From Pinus tabuliformis (lineage: Eukaryota; Streptophyta; Pinopsida; Pinales; Pinaceae), in the NCBI GenBank assembly GCA_031772625.1, contig CM062805.1, positions 513,588,102 through 513,652,101 on the forward strand: a stretch of DNA of 64,000 bases, in the 5' to 3' direction. The notes beneath the pieces are model-generated. The model saw only the letters and a program-made list of their open reading frames with translations. It did not search any database and was not told the origin of the DNA. Every line of letters begins with the position of its first letter. Within the stretch, counting starts at the first letter, position 1. Positions 47,146 to 57,773 of the stretch are shown one piece after another. The position numbers were made by a program, and so were the translations under genes.

Positions 47146-48329
47146 TATACCTTGAAGCCTATGAAGGTAGTAGCGAAAAGGATGGTAGGATTAAAATGTG
47201 AGATTGGAAAATTGGGGTTTCTCAAAATATTGCAAGATGCTTATAAAATAATAAATAATTGATATTTTCACGTTAATTTTTAATTTTTAATTTATTTATT
47301 TTTTCCAGTTTTACCATGTATACTGGTAAGCTATTTAGTTATTTTATTAAAAATAATTATTTATTAAAAAAAATAATTTATATTTATCATAGTGTTAGAT
47401 TGATTTTTTTTTAAATTATATAGAATAATATTTAATTTTTCTTTTTAATTCTTAATAACATTTTCAAGTAACAATTTAATTATAAAAATAGTAATAATAA
47501 TAAAGAAATGTGATTTTACTACTTCACCCAAATTTTCATGAAGATGCATATTCTAATGACCTTAATCTTATCAAATTAAACTTTTTCCTGAAAATGCATA
47601 CTCTAAAGCTATAGAATTAGAGTGAAAGATGCATACTCTAATGAGCTTAATGCTATAAAATTAGAGTTTGCATTTAAAATAATATTGTTTGATGTTAAAA
47701 TAATACTGTATAGGGGTGTTGAAATTTTCAATAAAATAGACTTATGAAATAGAAATATTAAATTTGAGAAGTTTTTTTTTTAACTATTCTAAACTAAATT
47801 TGAATATCTTATTCTTCGGAATATAGCTATTTATAATTTTATAATGAGTATCAAGTATGTTTTCATTACCAACAATGAAATATTGGTGACATCAAAGGGT
47901 TAATCAAGGTTTACTAAAATGTTATCATTTAATAATGTTGTCATTTAATACAAGTAAGAAGTTTTATTAATCAACTTATATTTCATTAATGTTATATATA
48001 TGCTTTTTGAGATAACTATCGATAATAATGGATTTCTTTATATGGAATATGTTAAGTTTGTCATTTTATTAGAGCGCGAAGGTCACCAAGTTTACTATTT
48101 ATTCGATAAATCGTTGTATGATGTTTTTTTTATTTTAATGGTTTTATATATTAATGAATAGTATAAGATTACCTACAATTGTTAATATTTTGTATTTTCA
48201 ATTTATCTCTTTACAATTTTACTCAAATTTTTTCTATAGTTGACATTATCATATTGAATCCTATTAGCTATTATAAAGTTGAATTTTTTATACATTTTCG
48301 TTTTGAGGCTCATTTTTACCTCAAAATTT
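47146..48329. other. AT-rich unassigned sequence
   Basis: Very AT-rich with homopolymer runs. A three-copy short repeat (47543-47667) with the core ATGCATACTCTAATG..CTATA lies inside. No coding signal. Confidence 0.5.
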
Positions 48330-48892
48330 CTCTAATGGCTCAATGTCCTTAAAGGAGAACCAAGCTAAGAGTTAAAATAACACACTATTTCCATTAACTA
48401 AAAAATGATTCTTACATTACAGGGTTGCAAAACTTTGTTGAAAATATGAAAACACTAATTTGACTTTCTACTTCTCCCTTTTCTCTCTATCTCCTACTGG
48501 ACTAACTTGTGCCTTTTATTTATACCTAAAGTCACGAGCATCCTCCTTCAAAGGATCAATGCATTTCCCTTGAAAAAGTTGTAGAAAAGAGGATGTTGTT
48601 CTTGGTACACCCCTCAACAACAAGAGGAGGCATTAAATGCCTTGAGCCAACCAATTTTAGGCCTTCCTACAATAGGGAACAAGTCCAAAAATATCTTCAC
48701 TACTTGATTTGTTAAACACATACATGATAGAGGCAATATGAAAGATAAACATTAGATTGCTTTTCTTTTTCACAATGATACATATTTATAATACATAGGA
48801 GTGACCCTTGGTTTCATATTCTAAGTGGTCCCTTAGACTCCCTTTTTCTATTCAAATTCCATACCAACCCTTAGAGAATTAGGTGTCCAACA
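48330..48892 (-). repeat. Probable 3' LTR of a copia-like remnant (left edge uncertain)
   Basis: Ends on the plus strand with AATTAGGTGTCCAACA, which on the element strand is TGTTGGACACCTAATT, strikingly similar to the LTR start of element B (TGTTGACACCTAATC). A polypurine tract (element-strand TAATGGGGGGAA) follows at 48893-48904. The other LTR end could not be fixed. Confidence 0.55.
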
Positions 48893-49015
48893 TTCCCCCC
48901 ATTAATCCAAAGGGTTATGTATGAGTCCAAGAAGAGAGTTGTAATACAAAATGCACAAAAATGCATGGCAACACTAGGCTGAATGTGCTCTTTGAAATGT
49001 TGGTATAAGGGGGTG

Positions 49016-49283
49016 GTTTAAGGATGACCACCAACACTGGAATGCTTAGTGCAGTTCCCATAACTTCCAAGTCTAGTAAGAAGTTGAAGTCTTCTGCTAG
49101 AGGAATTGCTCCTGATGTTTTGAAGAGGGAAACCTTCAACCTTGAAAGGGAGGTCTCAACCTATGATGGTTTAAGGAAGACCACCAACTATAGAATGATT
49201 GATGCAATTCCTGGAATTCTTCCAAAACTGGCAAGAAGCTGAAGTCTTCTGCCAGAGGAAGTGTCCCCAGTTCTTTGAAGAGG
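49016..49283. repeat. 152-bp-period tandem duplication
   Basis: Copies 49016-49129 and 49168-49283 share GGTTTAAGGA.GACCACCAAC, GAAGTCTTCTGC.AGAGGAA and TTGAAGAGG. It lies in the 3' part of the copia-like remnant. Confidence 0.7.
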
Positions 49284-49639
49284 CATCACCAACTGAAGGC
49301 ATGCTCTGGGGCATCTTTGTCTCTGGCTACAAATCTGAATCTAGTACGGAAGGTTGTGGCTCAGGCTCATTTCATGTGGCTTTGAAGCTTGTAGATGACC
49401 ATCACTTCCCCCCTCTCAAATGCAAGGTGAGAAGATGAAGTGATCTCAACCACAAGACTTTTCAATATTCGAGAATAAATCCTGTTGTATGAACGGAATA
49501 TCTTCTTGGCTATTGAAACCCATTTCCAAGAAGTGACCCATCCAAGATGAAGCTTTGTTCTTGTCGAAGGTTTATTTTTGAAGCATATATTTGAAGAATG
49601 AGTGGTTCTATGAAAGTTATCACATGGATGAAGATCAAA

Positions 49640-49681
49640 ACAGTGATCTTTTAGATGGCCAACTCGATCACAATGTTGGCA
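49640..49681 (-). pseudogene. gag: CCHC zinc knuckle of the copia-like gag
   Basis: Reads CQHCDRVGHLKDHC, a perfect C-x2-C-x4-H-x4-C nucleocapsid knuckle, followed by FDLHP. It binds element RNA in intact Gag. The flanking frame is short and broken. Confidence 0.8.
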
Positions 49682-50669
49682 TTTAACAATTTGTTTTTTT
49701 TAGAGGAGGAGTAGGTGAAGATGAACTGTCCTAAAGAAATCCAACACTTTGAAATCATATTGGCTTGGAGTAGTCTAGAATATGAAAGGACACCTCCTTA
49801 TCATATCCAAGACCTGTTTTGTTCTTGTTTTGGACAAGCTCTTCCCAAGGTATGATGATTTTCTTGGGAAGTGTAGTCTGAATTTCTGCATCTGCATGTA
49901 ATTCTGTTGCTTCATTGGGTACTGGATATTAATGAAATTCAAAAATATTGACTTGCTACTAATGGGAGTCTATCTCAATGTTCTGCACATAATGATGCTT
50001 ACGATGTTGTAGCTTTGTCTCAAGCTGCAAAAACTCAATATTCTCATGTGCATTTTGGAGAAAAAATTTAATATTGGAAAGAGGGGTTTCGTTGATGTTA
50101 AGAATCTCATCAATAGTGGAATGTATTAAATTATTCATTAGTTTTAATACATCATCCATTAGATCCATTTAAAACAAATATAATCAGAGAAATGATGTTA
50201 TTATCAACTACAAATTGACCTATAAAATGATAAATAGCTGCAACTATTAGATAAGTAGTAGGATACCAATATTAGTAAGTCACTGTAGTAGACAATGCAG
50301 TATCAATTTCAACGCAACAAATGAATCGTTGCTTCAATGCACTTACTTCTCAAATTATTCAAACTACTCACACTGTGAAAAAGAATAGCCAATCTTCACT
50401 AGAGATCATTGCCTAGGATATAAAAATATAGAGAGCTACCCCTTTTTAAGAAAATCAACGAACACTAATTCAACAAATGAATTATATATTCCATCCACAC
50501 TATATCCCATACGACCCTTTTTTTTAAAACTCAACGAACACATATGAAACAACCTTCAAAACAGTGCAGCCCTTCAAAATAGCTCAATGCCCAATGCAAA
50601 CATTCATACACAGCATTCAATTAATACATCTCTTCAGTCAACGAAGTTCAACACACGAATTTGATACCA

Positions 50670-50840
50670 ATTCAAATTAGTCATAGCATTCATGGTTCTT
50701 CAACGCAATGCTTCATTCGCAGGTTGTTTGTGCAAACGGTCTCATGGTGGCCATTAACGCAGAGCCATTACACAATCTTTTCAGTCAACAAAGTGGTGTA
50801 AATATTAGCCTTCAAAAAAATCGTTCAATGCATAGCAGCA
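50670..50840. other. Short unassigned stretch before element D
   Basis: Could be the 5' LTR or leader of the copia-like remnant, cut by element D. Nothing specific is recognised. Confidence 0.3.
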
Positions 50841-51198
50841 TGATGAGCCCCAGAAATGGGTAATTATATGGGCTCATTTAGCCTCCTAATTCGACTTAAT
50901 CCACCATTCTCATTAGTTCATTGCATGTTTTTTATTATATTTATGCTAATAGAGTGAATTGGGCTAGTCATTATGCCAAAAAGTCTAATGAGAACTTGGC
51001 AGCCAAATTCGTGGAAGAACGAGGGAGAGGATTTGTAGGAAGTTGCCCCCTTCATTTATGAGCCCTTACCTTGAATTCTCCATCAAAAACTCGGAGCACA
51101 AGGGGGCAGCCAAGCAAGTCAAGTAGGACTGCTGTTAACTGCAAGTTTTGGCAGCCGAGTTCTTAAAGTTTAGGAGGGTTGTTGGGGTCCTCAATTTG

Positions 51199-51206
51199 TA
51201 TAAATA
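51199..51206 (+). promoter_or_regulatory. TATA box of the element D LTR
   Basis: TATAAATA, with AATAAA 160 bp downstream; a strong match in an LTR context. Confidence 0.6.
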
Positions 51207-52006
51207 AGAAGGCTTAGGGCCTCATTTGGGTTATTCAGTTCAGTTAGTCAGATTTTAGGCAAATGTTAGTTAGATTTTAGTCAGTAGATTAGCTCTACAT
51301 TTCAACACATTTTCAAGCTTTTTCTTGTAGCGAGTTTTTGGGATGTAACTATTATTTTTTTATCAATAAAGATGAATCCAGCTTTGCACCAGCTCTGATC
51401 TTTCTTAGGGGGTTATAGCTCTTGGGTTTGGGACCAACCCAAGTGCCAATACCTCCTTTGTGTACTTTTATGTGTCTTTGCTACATTCATCAAATAATTT
51501 TTGTTATTTAGGTTAAGATCTTAATTTGTTCCTTAGGTTGTTTTTGATGATTAAAATAGATTTTCATGCTTCATGTTGATTTGACAATTTGGTAAAGGAA
51601 AAGATCCACAAAAAGGCCATCAAGTAATCCTTGATCTCATCTCTCCCTCCTTGGGACCATGAGCTGAGACCAAGGCGTACTTGCTGCCACAAAAACATTG
51701 TTTTTGCCTCTTCATGCAATTGCTAGCGTTGGATTTTTAGTTAGGAAAGTTATACCAGTTGAACTTGCATGTTTAGAATCTATTCTTGCTTAGTTTCCAT
51801 AGTTATCTTGCATGATTTTATGCCAATAAACTTCTATTCATCATATTTCGGGTTTTTAAGAGTAGATTAGGTCAACATAAATAGATCTATGTTTTTTGTC
51901 TTTGTTTGAATCAGTTTTCGGAAAGTAATGTTTATAACACCTGTAACACATACCTACCTATCCTTCCTCCATCATACCACCTTATCCAAACCCTAATTCC
52001 AAATTC

Positions 52007-52011
52007 CTTCC
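52007..52011. repeat. Target-site duplication of element E (CTTCC)
   Basis: CTTCC at 52007-52011 equals 60883-60887. Confidence 0.92.
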
Positions 52012-53062
52012 TGTCATGCGAAAATAGTCAATTTTGCGGACAAAACTGACCTCCCTAGAAGCTAAGGCTTTCTAGTGACAAACAAGACAATTAAGCACTA
52101 TCTTTCCCTAAATATGCATTTAGAATACAAGCAACCAGGTGTTTAAAGCATACCTTTAGTCCAACGCTGTTTGTAGCAGTCCAGCCTCTCCGATCCAGAT
52201 GAGCTCCTCCTTCTCTTTGAAACCTGCATTCACTAACAAGAAAACGATTACATAGCACCTGAATAACTCATAAAATAAAACATATTCATCATAAATACCA
52301 AGGAGTATATGAAACAAATTATATATAACAACTTGTTGAGAAAAATGAACTTAATTGTATTAAGTGGAAACAAAAGAAACCATTACAACCAGTGCCTTGG
52401 TGTTGTGCAGGTCCCTCCCAGGGTCCAGCAAGAGTTCTCGTTTACTTTGATCAACTCACCCACTTCCAAATGAAGCTAAGAAAGGATGGGAATCTCTCCT
52501 CTCAATCTCTATAAGGGAGTCCTAATTTCAGCAGCATCTACCCTTAGGAATGTTCAGCGTTCAACCTCTCCTCCCTCTGGCCCAATGCCTGTATTTATAA
52601 TGCTTTGGAGGAAGTTATTCAGGTCCACCATCAATGGGATAAGCCCCTCTTTGAATGGGATAGCTCCCCTCTTGATGGGATAAGTTCCTCTTTCATAGGG
52701 ATACATGAACCATCTGGAGGCGCTCGATACACGTCAAACCATCTTCTAGAATGCTCTAGATTCGACCACAAGTAACTTTTTTGAAGTAAAACTCGCGCCT
52801 TTTGACCTTTACAGGAGTACGCACCCACCCCTTTACAGACAGAGCGTACAAGTATGCAGGTATTGTGAACTTGGGGTGCGTACACGCAGGTAAGGTTAAG
52901 AGAAACTGCGTAACGAGAGTTAATTGACTTTTTAAGGACTTTCTCTCTTTCTTGGAATTTTACATGAGAGCAGAGGTATAATACTTGCCAAGGAGGATAG
53001 TATGACAGTTGATGGAGCCATACTAACTGTAGATAGTCATGGTGACAAATTTTAGTGTAACA
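52012..53062 (-). repeat. 3' LTR of element E
   Basis: Plus-strand TGTCATGCG to GTGTAACA. It includes the 9-bp inverted repeat GTACGCACC (52817-52825) and GGTGCGTAC (52875-52883), also kept in the other LTR (60636-60644 and 60694-60702). Confidence 0.93.
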
Positions 53063-53075
53063 GATTGCCCCCTAA
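53063..53075 (-). other. Polypurine tract of element E
   Basis: Element-strand TAGGGGGCAATC next to the 3' LTR. Confidence 0.65.
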
Positions 53076-54179
53076 AGTACGAAGCCTATAGTAGATTAGG
53101 GTTTCATATCATCTAGGAAGGGTGAAGTACTTTATCATTTCAAGGATTATCTTGTGGAGAGCCCAATCGAAACCTGCAAATATTCAACACAAAATACATA
53201 TGTAAAATTATATCATCACTGAGGTAGGCATTCCCATACTCAGATTGAAAACTTTAACTAACAAACTAACTACTGCTCCGATAGAGGAATGATTTCGCAG
53301 TACATCATAATCATAGACTCTTGTAGACACAATATGGACGCAGCCATCTGTTTATGATTAGTCTATTGTATAATGAATACAAAACTCCTCGTAGCCTGGA
53401 TGGTGGAAACTAGATCCAGGGTCTTCACTTCTATTTCCCGAAATGGTACGATTCTATCCATGCGGATAAATGAGTTGATGTCGAACATGGTAGAAACCAC
53501 TTGATTACCAATCGATGATGTAAACTGTTAACAAGTGTGAGAGAGACCACCAGTGATGTCAATGGTTCTCAAAGTACCCAGTACAATCCATGAGATGTGA
53601 ATGAATGAGTTGATGTCGAACATTTCACGGAATCCTTCGATCGAAAGTCAATGATGTAAACCGTAGTCAAAGGCGAGAAACCTGCCATTGATGCATGCAG
53701 ATTTCAAGGTACTGACGATTTCTAGGTCATCTTTCTAGATAATGTGCTGACGTCGATAGAAAGCGACCCGTTGCAGGCAAGCCCACAACACAAAATCATA
53801 GATCAAGTTGAAGAAATGTAGCTGTAAGGACTGACTCAGGGATGGTCAAAATGGATGACGGGTATTTTGCAGATGAATGGTTTATTTGCAGTGACCTCTT
53901 GAACACATAACGACACGACAGATGGCTTGGTGACAATTGACCCAAAGTTAATACCCGGAACCGGCTGAAGATTTTCAATGTGGTTTGATTAACTGTTAGG
54001 CAAAGGATTTCCCAACCCAGGTGAATGAAAATTGTCGCGTTCAAGAGTGGTGATAAGGTTTCTTCTGAGACAAAGGATAACAAATAGGCTCATTTTTCTC
54101 TCTTTTCCCCCACCATTTCTGGCAAGTACCTCTTTATTTTTTACAAGCTTGAGGAGGATAACATATGCTTGATTATAAG
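53076..54179 (-). other. 3' untranslated region of element E, left part
   Basis: Non-coding; phrases such as GAGTTGATGTCGAACAT and GATGATGTAAAC recur (about 53470, 53515, 53610, 53650), hinting at an older, longer-period duplication of about 140 bp. Confidence 0.55.
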
Positions 54180-55985
54180 CTCATCCTTCGGATGAGTCCA
54201 ACTTAGTTTAGATTCGAACCCTAAGAAGGAGTGGTTTGTTCCTGTTTGTAATCGAACAGGTCCTTTACTGTGAAATTTTAACGAGTCCAGTATAGGAGAA
54301 ACTCGGTGTTTTTCAATTTTAGAGAGTCTGAAAAAACTTAAGAAGACTCCAGGGTTGAACTTTTTCGTAAATTTGTGTCTCCCAAGCCCGAAAAAGTATA
54401 AAATAATACTTGAGAGAACCGCTTGATCTTTACAACCAAGGAGTACTTTCATGATTAGTGTCTCTGACCTGAAAAGTAAAAAGTGATCAAGGACACATCG
54501 TTTTATTTCCAATATCGAATTTGAAACGACAAAAATCTGGCAATCTTTTCACGTTTTTACGGTCAGAAAAGGGCTATAAGAGGATCGTCTTTTAATTCCG
54601 TTTTAACGAGTGTAAAAGAAACGCTCGGCAATCTTTTCATGTTTTAGGAGTCAGAAAAGGGCTTAAAGATGACCCTAAGGTTTCACTTTTTCGTAAGTTT
54701 TAACGAGTTCGAAAAAGGGATAAAAATGTACTCATATGGCCGATTTTCAATTTAATTTACGAGCAGGAAAAGACGAAAAGAACTCGGTATTTTCATTTAT
54801 TTTACGAGAATGAAAGATAACAAAATAATCTCGAGATTTTCATGAGTTTAACGAGTCTTGAAAATAACTGAAATTGACTCGAGATAGGTTTCATTTTTAC
54901 AAAAGCTTGAAACAGAGAAAAAATATGCTTCAAAGTAGTTTCATTTTTACACAAGCTTGAAACAGAGAAAAAACTGTGCTTGATTCCCCCTAAGCATAAC
55001 TGCTAGAGTGCATGCCCCCCCAGCTTCATTTCATTCAACTAAGTACAAGCTGGATGGAATGAAGGTTCAGTTACGAGATCATTTGAAAGACTCGACCTAA
55101 ACCGTAAGAAAATTATGCAAAAACTGAAATAACTAACCTAAATATACAACTTAACATTTATGAGATCTAGTCAAACTTTTGACTCAATTAGAGGAGGATT
55201 TGTTTCATTTTTTAATGAGCTTGACACAGGAAAAGAACTATGTTCGGATTCGGTTTCATGTTTACACAAGCTTGAAATGAAAAAACTATGCTTGTTATAA
55301 GTTCACATGCCCCCAGCATAATGACGCAAAATGAGGTACATGCCCCCCAAGCTTCATTGCATTCAATGAGGTGGATGGAATGAAGCTTTACTTTCAAGAT
55401 CTTGGAAAGACTTGTGGGAGTGGTTTCATTTTTTAGTGAGCTTAACACAGGAAAAGAACTATCCTCAAAAACCTTGATTCATTTTTTAACGAGCTTGACA
55501 CAAGACAAGGAACTATGCTCATAACTACTCTCTACAATCTACCTACTTAATCTACCCTTGTTTCATTTTTTAACGAGCTTGACACAAGACAAGGAACTAT
55601 GCTCAAGACCCTTTGTTTCATTTTTTAACGAGCTTGACACAAGACAAGGAACTATGCTCAAAAAGTTCGCATGCCCCCAGTATAATGATGCAAAGCGAGG
55701 TACATGCCCCCCAGGCTTCATTGCATTCAACCAGATGGATGGAATGAAGGTTTACTTTCAATATTTAACTTGAAAAGGGAGTTATTTCATTTTTAAGGAG
55801 GTTGACACAAGAAAAGAACTATCCTCATACCTATTTCATTTTTTAACGAGGTTGACTCAGTAACAGGAACTATCCTCATACCTGATTCATTTTTTAACGA
55901 GGTTGACTCAGTAATAGGAACTATCCTCAAAACTTCCTGTTTCATTTTTTAATGAGGTTGATACAGGAAAAAACTATCCTCACAC
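54180..55985. repeat. Array of ~50-bp units forming short hairpins with covarying stems
   Basis: Most units read (plus strand) TTTCATTTTTTAACGAGN, then a purine-rich 18-24-nt stretch, then the complement of the GAGN arm. Examples: GAGC 55491/GCTC 55517; GAGC 55575/GCTC 55601; GAGG 55798/CCTC 55823; GAGG 55848/CCTC 55874; GAGG 55954/CCTC 55978; CGAGTC 54852/GACTCG 54876; CGAGA 54805/TCTCG 54829; CAAGC 54952/GCTTG 54978; CAAGC 55267/GCTTG 55290; GAGTCT 54324/AGACTC 54344; CGAGT 54282/ACTCG 54301. Perfect hairpins also stand at 54180-54196 (CTCATCC/GGATGAG) and 54241-54260 (CCTGTT/AACAGG). The array begins right after the gag-protease stop on the element strand. Confidence 0.8.
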
Positions 55986-55992
55986 CCACTGA

Positions 55993-57261
55993 TCATGGCT
56001 TCCAACCGGGTGAAAGACATGTCAATGGACTCACCTTGATCATGGCTTCCAAAAGGTCTTCATTAGAAGGAAGAATAGTTCTCTGGAAGGAACACATGTC
56101 AAGGAACTCAAAAGGGATAAGAACATCGTGTTCAAGTAATCCCATAGAGTTTTCCATGTCAATTACCGGATCTAAATCAAAGGAAGATGAGCAAACAGTG
56201 AGAGGCTCACTTACATCGGTAACTGAAAACATGGGACCAGTTGCCACATAATTAACCCGTGGCAGGGTAGATACCACTTTAGAATCAGGAACATTTAAGG
56301 TTGTCATATTATTGGTAGTTGAAGCAAGACTAGGGAACGAAAGCTGGTCTACAGTCACAATACTGCCATTGTGAGGGAAAGACATCACGCGAAAGAGTGT
56401 CGATATGACAGCTTTCATTGCATAAACATAGTCTCGCCCAAGGAGTAAATTGAAATCCAAGGGACCTCGAACTACCATAAGATCAATATAGACAGTTTTA
56501 CCTTCCAAGGTAATAGAAAACTTAGGAAGGATCCCTAAAGGTTCACTAATGGTTCTGTTAAAATCTTTCAGATGCTGCGTAATAGGTGCAAGCTGAGGGG
56601 AACCCAAAGCTTTCCAAACAGTTGAGGATAAAATACTAACAGAAGCACCTTCATCTACCTGAGTACGATGTATGTCCCTACCACCAGCCTTGACAATGAT
56701 TTGGAAAGGGATGGAGGAAGGAAGACGAGGTTCTGTCAGTCTATTCCAATCAAAGGAAAAGACCTCAGTGCTTGGAGGGGGTTCTGTAGAAACAGGTGAA
56801 ATGCCCCCCGGCGTAGAAGAATCTGATGTAACAAGAAGAACCTGAGTGGTATGAAGTTCACTCTCCAAAGGGAAAGTGTGATCGATCGAATGTGAAAGTG
56901 AATCGACCACTTGATCAACTAATGGATCATCAACCTGAGTGACATGAGTTTCACTCTCCAATGGAAGAGTGTGATCGACTGTATGTGAAATTGAATCGAC
57001 CACTCCGTCAGTTGACGGTAGGTTGGGAGAAAGTTTACGGTAACCAGTTGGAAATTCTTGTTGTGGAACAGTAAGGTTTTCCAACAATTTTGAGGCTTCA
57101 TCCATGTGAGGGCAAATGTGAGTTTGATGACTCCCTTTGCATAACTTACAAGAAAACCTAACTTTACCCTTTTTCCCAGGAACCTGACTATCACTGGTTG
57201 ATGGATCAATGGAAAGAGATTTTTTGACCATACTTCCAAGATCTTTGGAATACCAGGACAA
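55993..57261 (-). CDS. Gag C-terminus and aspartic protease of element E
   Basis: 422 open codons. A nucleocapsid-type finger CKLCKGSHQTHIC (C-x2-C-x3-H-x4-C) lies near residue 37. A Ser/Thr/Asp-rich linker with a repeated segment follows (HTVDHTLPLESE; HSIDHTFPLESE). The protease follows at residues ~195-300 with RTQVDEGASVSILSS, where the usual DSGA is DEGA, and LLLGRDYVYAM as the second signature. The DEGAS form recurs in plant gag-protease elements, so I do not take it as damage, but whether it cleaves is open. It is joined to the upstream gag frame by one frameshift near 57245. No RT follows; a stop and the hairpin array come next. Confidence 0.85.
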   Translation of the reverse strand: MSWYSKDLGSMVKKSLSIDPSTSDSQVPGKKGKVRFSCKLCKGSHQTHICPHMDEASKLLENLTVPQQEFPTGYRKLSPNLPSTDGVVDSISHTVDHTLPLESETHVTQVDDPLVDQVVDSLSHSIDHTFPLESELHTTQVLLVTSDSSTPGGISPVSTEPPPSTEVFSFDWNRLTEPRLPSSIPFQIIVKAGGRDIHRTQVDEGASVSILSSTVWKALGSPQLAPITQHLKDFNRTISEPLGILPKFSITLEGKTVYIDLMVVRGPLDFNLLLGRDYVYAMKAVISTLFRVMSFPHNGSIVTVDQLSFPSLASTTNNMTTLNVPDSKVVSTLPRVNYVATGPMFSVTDVSEPLTVCSSSFDLDPVIDMENSMGLLEHDVLIPFEFLDMCSFQRTILPSNEDLLEAMIKVSPLTCLSPGWKP

Positions 57262-57773
57262 TTGATAAGGAAGTGGTCACCCTTACAAAGCCTGCAAGGG
57301 TATTTGGGTTTACGATGCATGTCGGAGTTTTCCTCAACACAACTAACACTTACAATCGTGGTTGGTTGGTTGACCTCTTTCTTATCTTGCTTCTTCTTCT
57401 TCTTCTTCTTCTTCTTCCCTTTCTTCTTCTTGTTAGCCACCTGGTTACTAGCATCGAGGCTTTTACCAAGCGAAGAGGAAGAAATGGAGGAAGAAAAATT
57501 AGGCAAAGAAGGTAAAGGGTCAACAGAAGGTTGGTGATGTTGAGATGGTGAACTCTGTTGAGGTGAAGCATTCGGTTGAGGTGGAACAATTGGAGTATTT
57601 GGGGCCAACGAAGTTGAAAATAACCATATCGGTAAACCTATTGTAAATCCAGGTAATGAAAAAGTAGCCATATAAGGAGGACCAACATTTCCAAAGTAAG
57701 GAAAAGTACTAGGATTCTCGTTAGGAGGGGTTCCTAGGTTGGTAAATTCCAGAACATTTGCCATTATATTCAA
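57240..57773 (-). CDS. gag: Gag N-terminal part of element E
   Basis: Starts at ATG 57771-57773 (reads MNIMANVLEF). A Pro/Ser/Gln-rich region is followed by a lysine tract (KKKKGKKKKKKKKK) encoded by an (AAG)n repeat at 57391-57431, then a first finger CRLCKGDHFLINC. The frame stays open to 56919 but sense is lost after about 57245, where the other frame (57261-55993) takes over with its own finger. A one-step frameshift therefore splits one gag-protease gene, and the long overlap is not real coding. Confidence 0.8.
57391..57431. repeat. (TTC)n run coding for poly-Lys in element E gag
   Basis: Interrupted TTC repeat on plus (AAG on the coding strand). Confidence 0.9.

Larger units (their letters stand above)
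48893..50669 (-). mobile_element. Copia-like internal remnant with gag zinc knuckle
   Basis: Between the polypurine tract at 48893 and a primer-site-like TGGTATCAAATTCGTGT (element strand, 50653-50669) there are only ~1.8 kb, so RT and integrase are deleted. A CCHC knuckle is intact at 49640-49681 and a gag-like helical segment lies at 49959-50168. The remnant is either an internal deletion or a non-autonomous derivative. Confidence 0.6.

Noticed and set aside
54141-55448. Minus-strand frames of 78-123 codons in the element E hairpin region
   Set aside because: They cross the repeat units without any recognised domain and follow the real stop of gag-protease.
55200-55985. CRISPR-like array
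   Set aside because: Units are contiguous tandem repeats in plant retrotransposon DNA without unique spacers.
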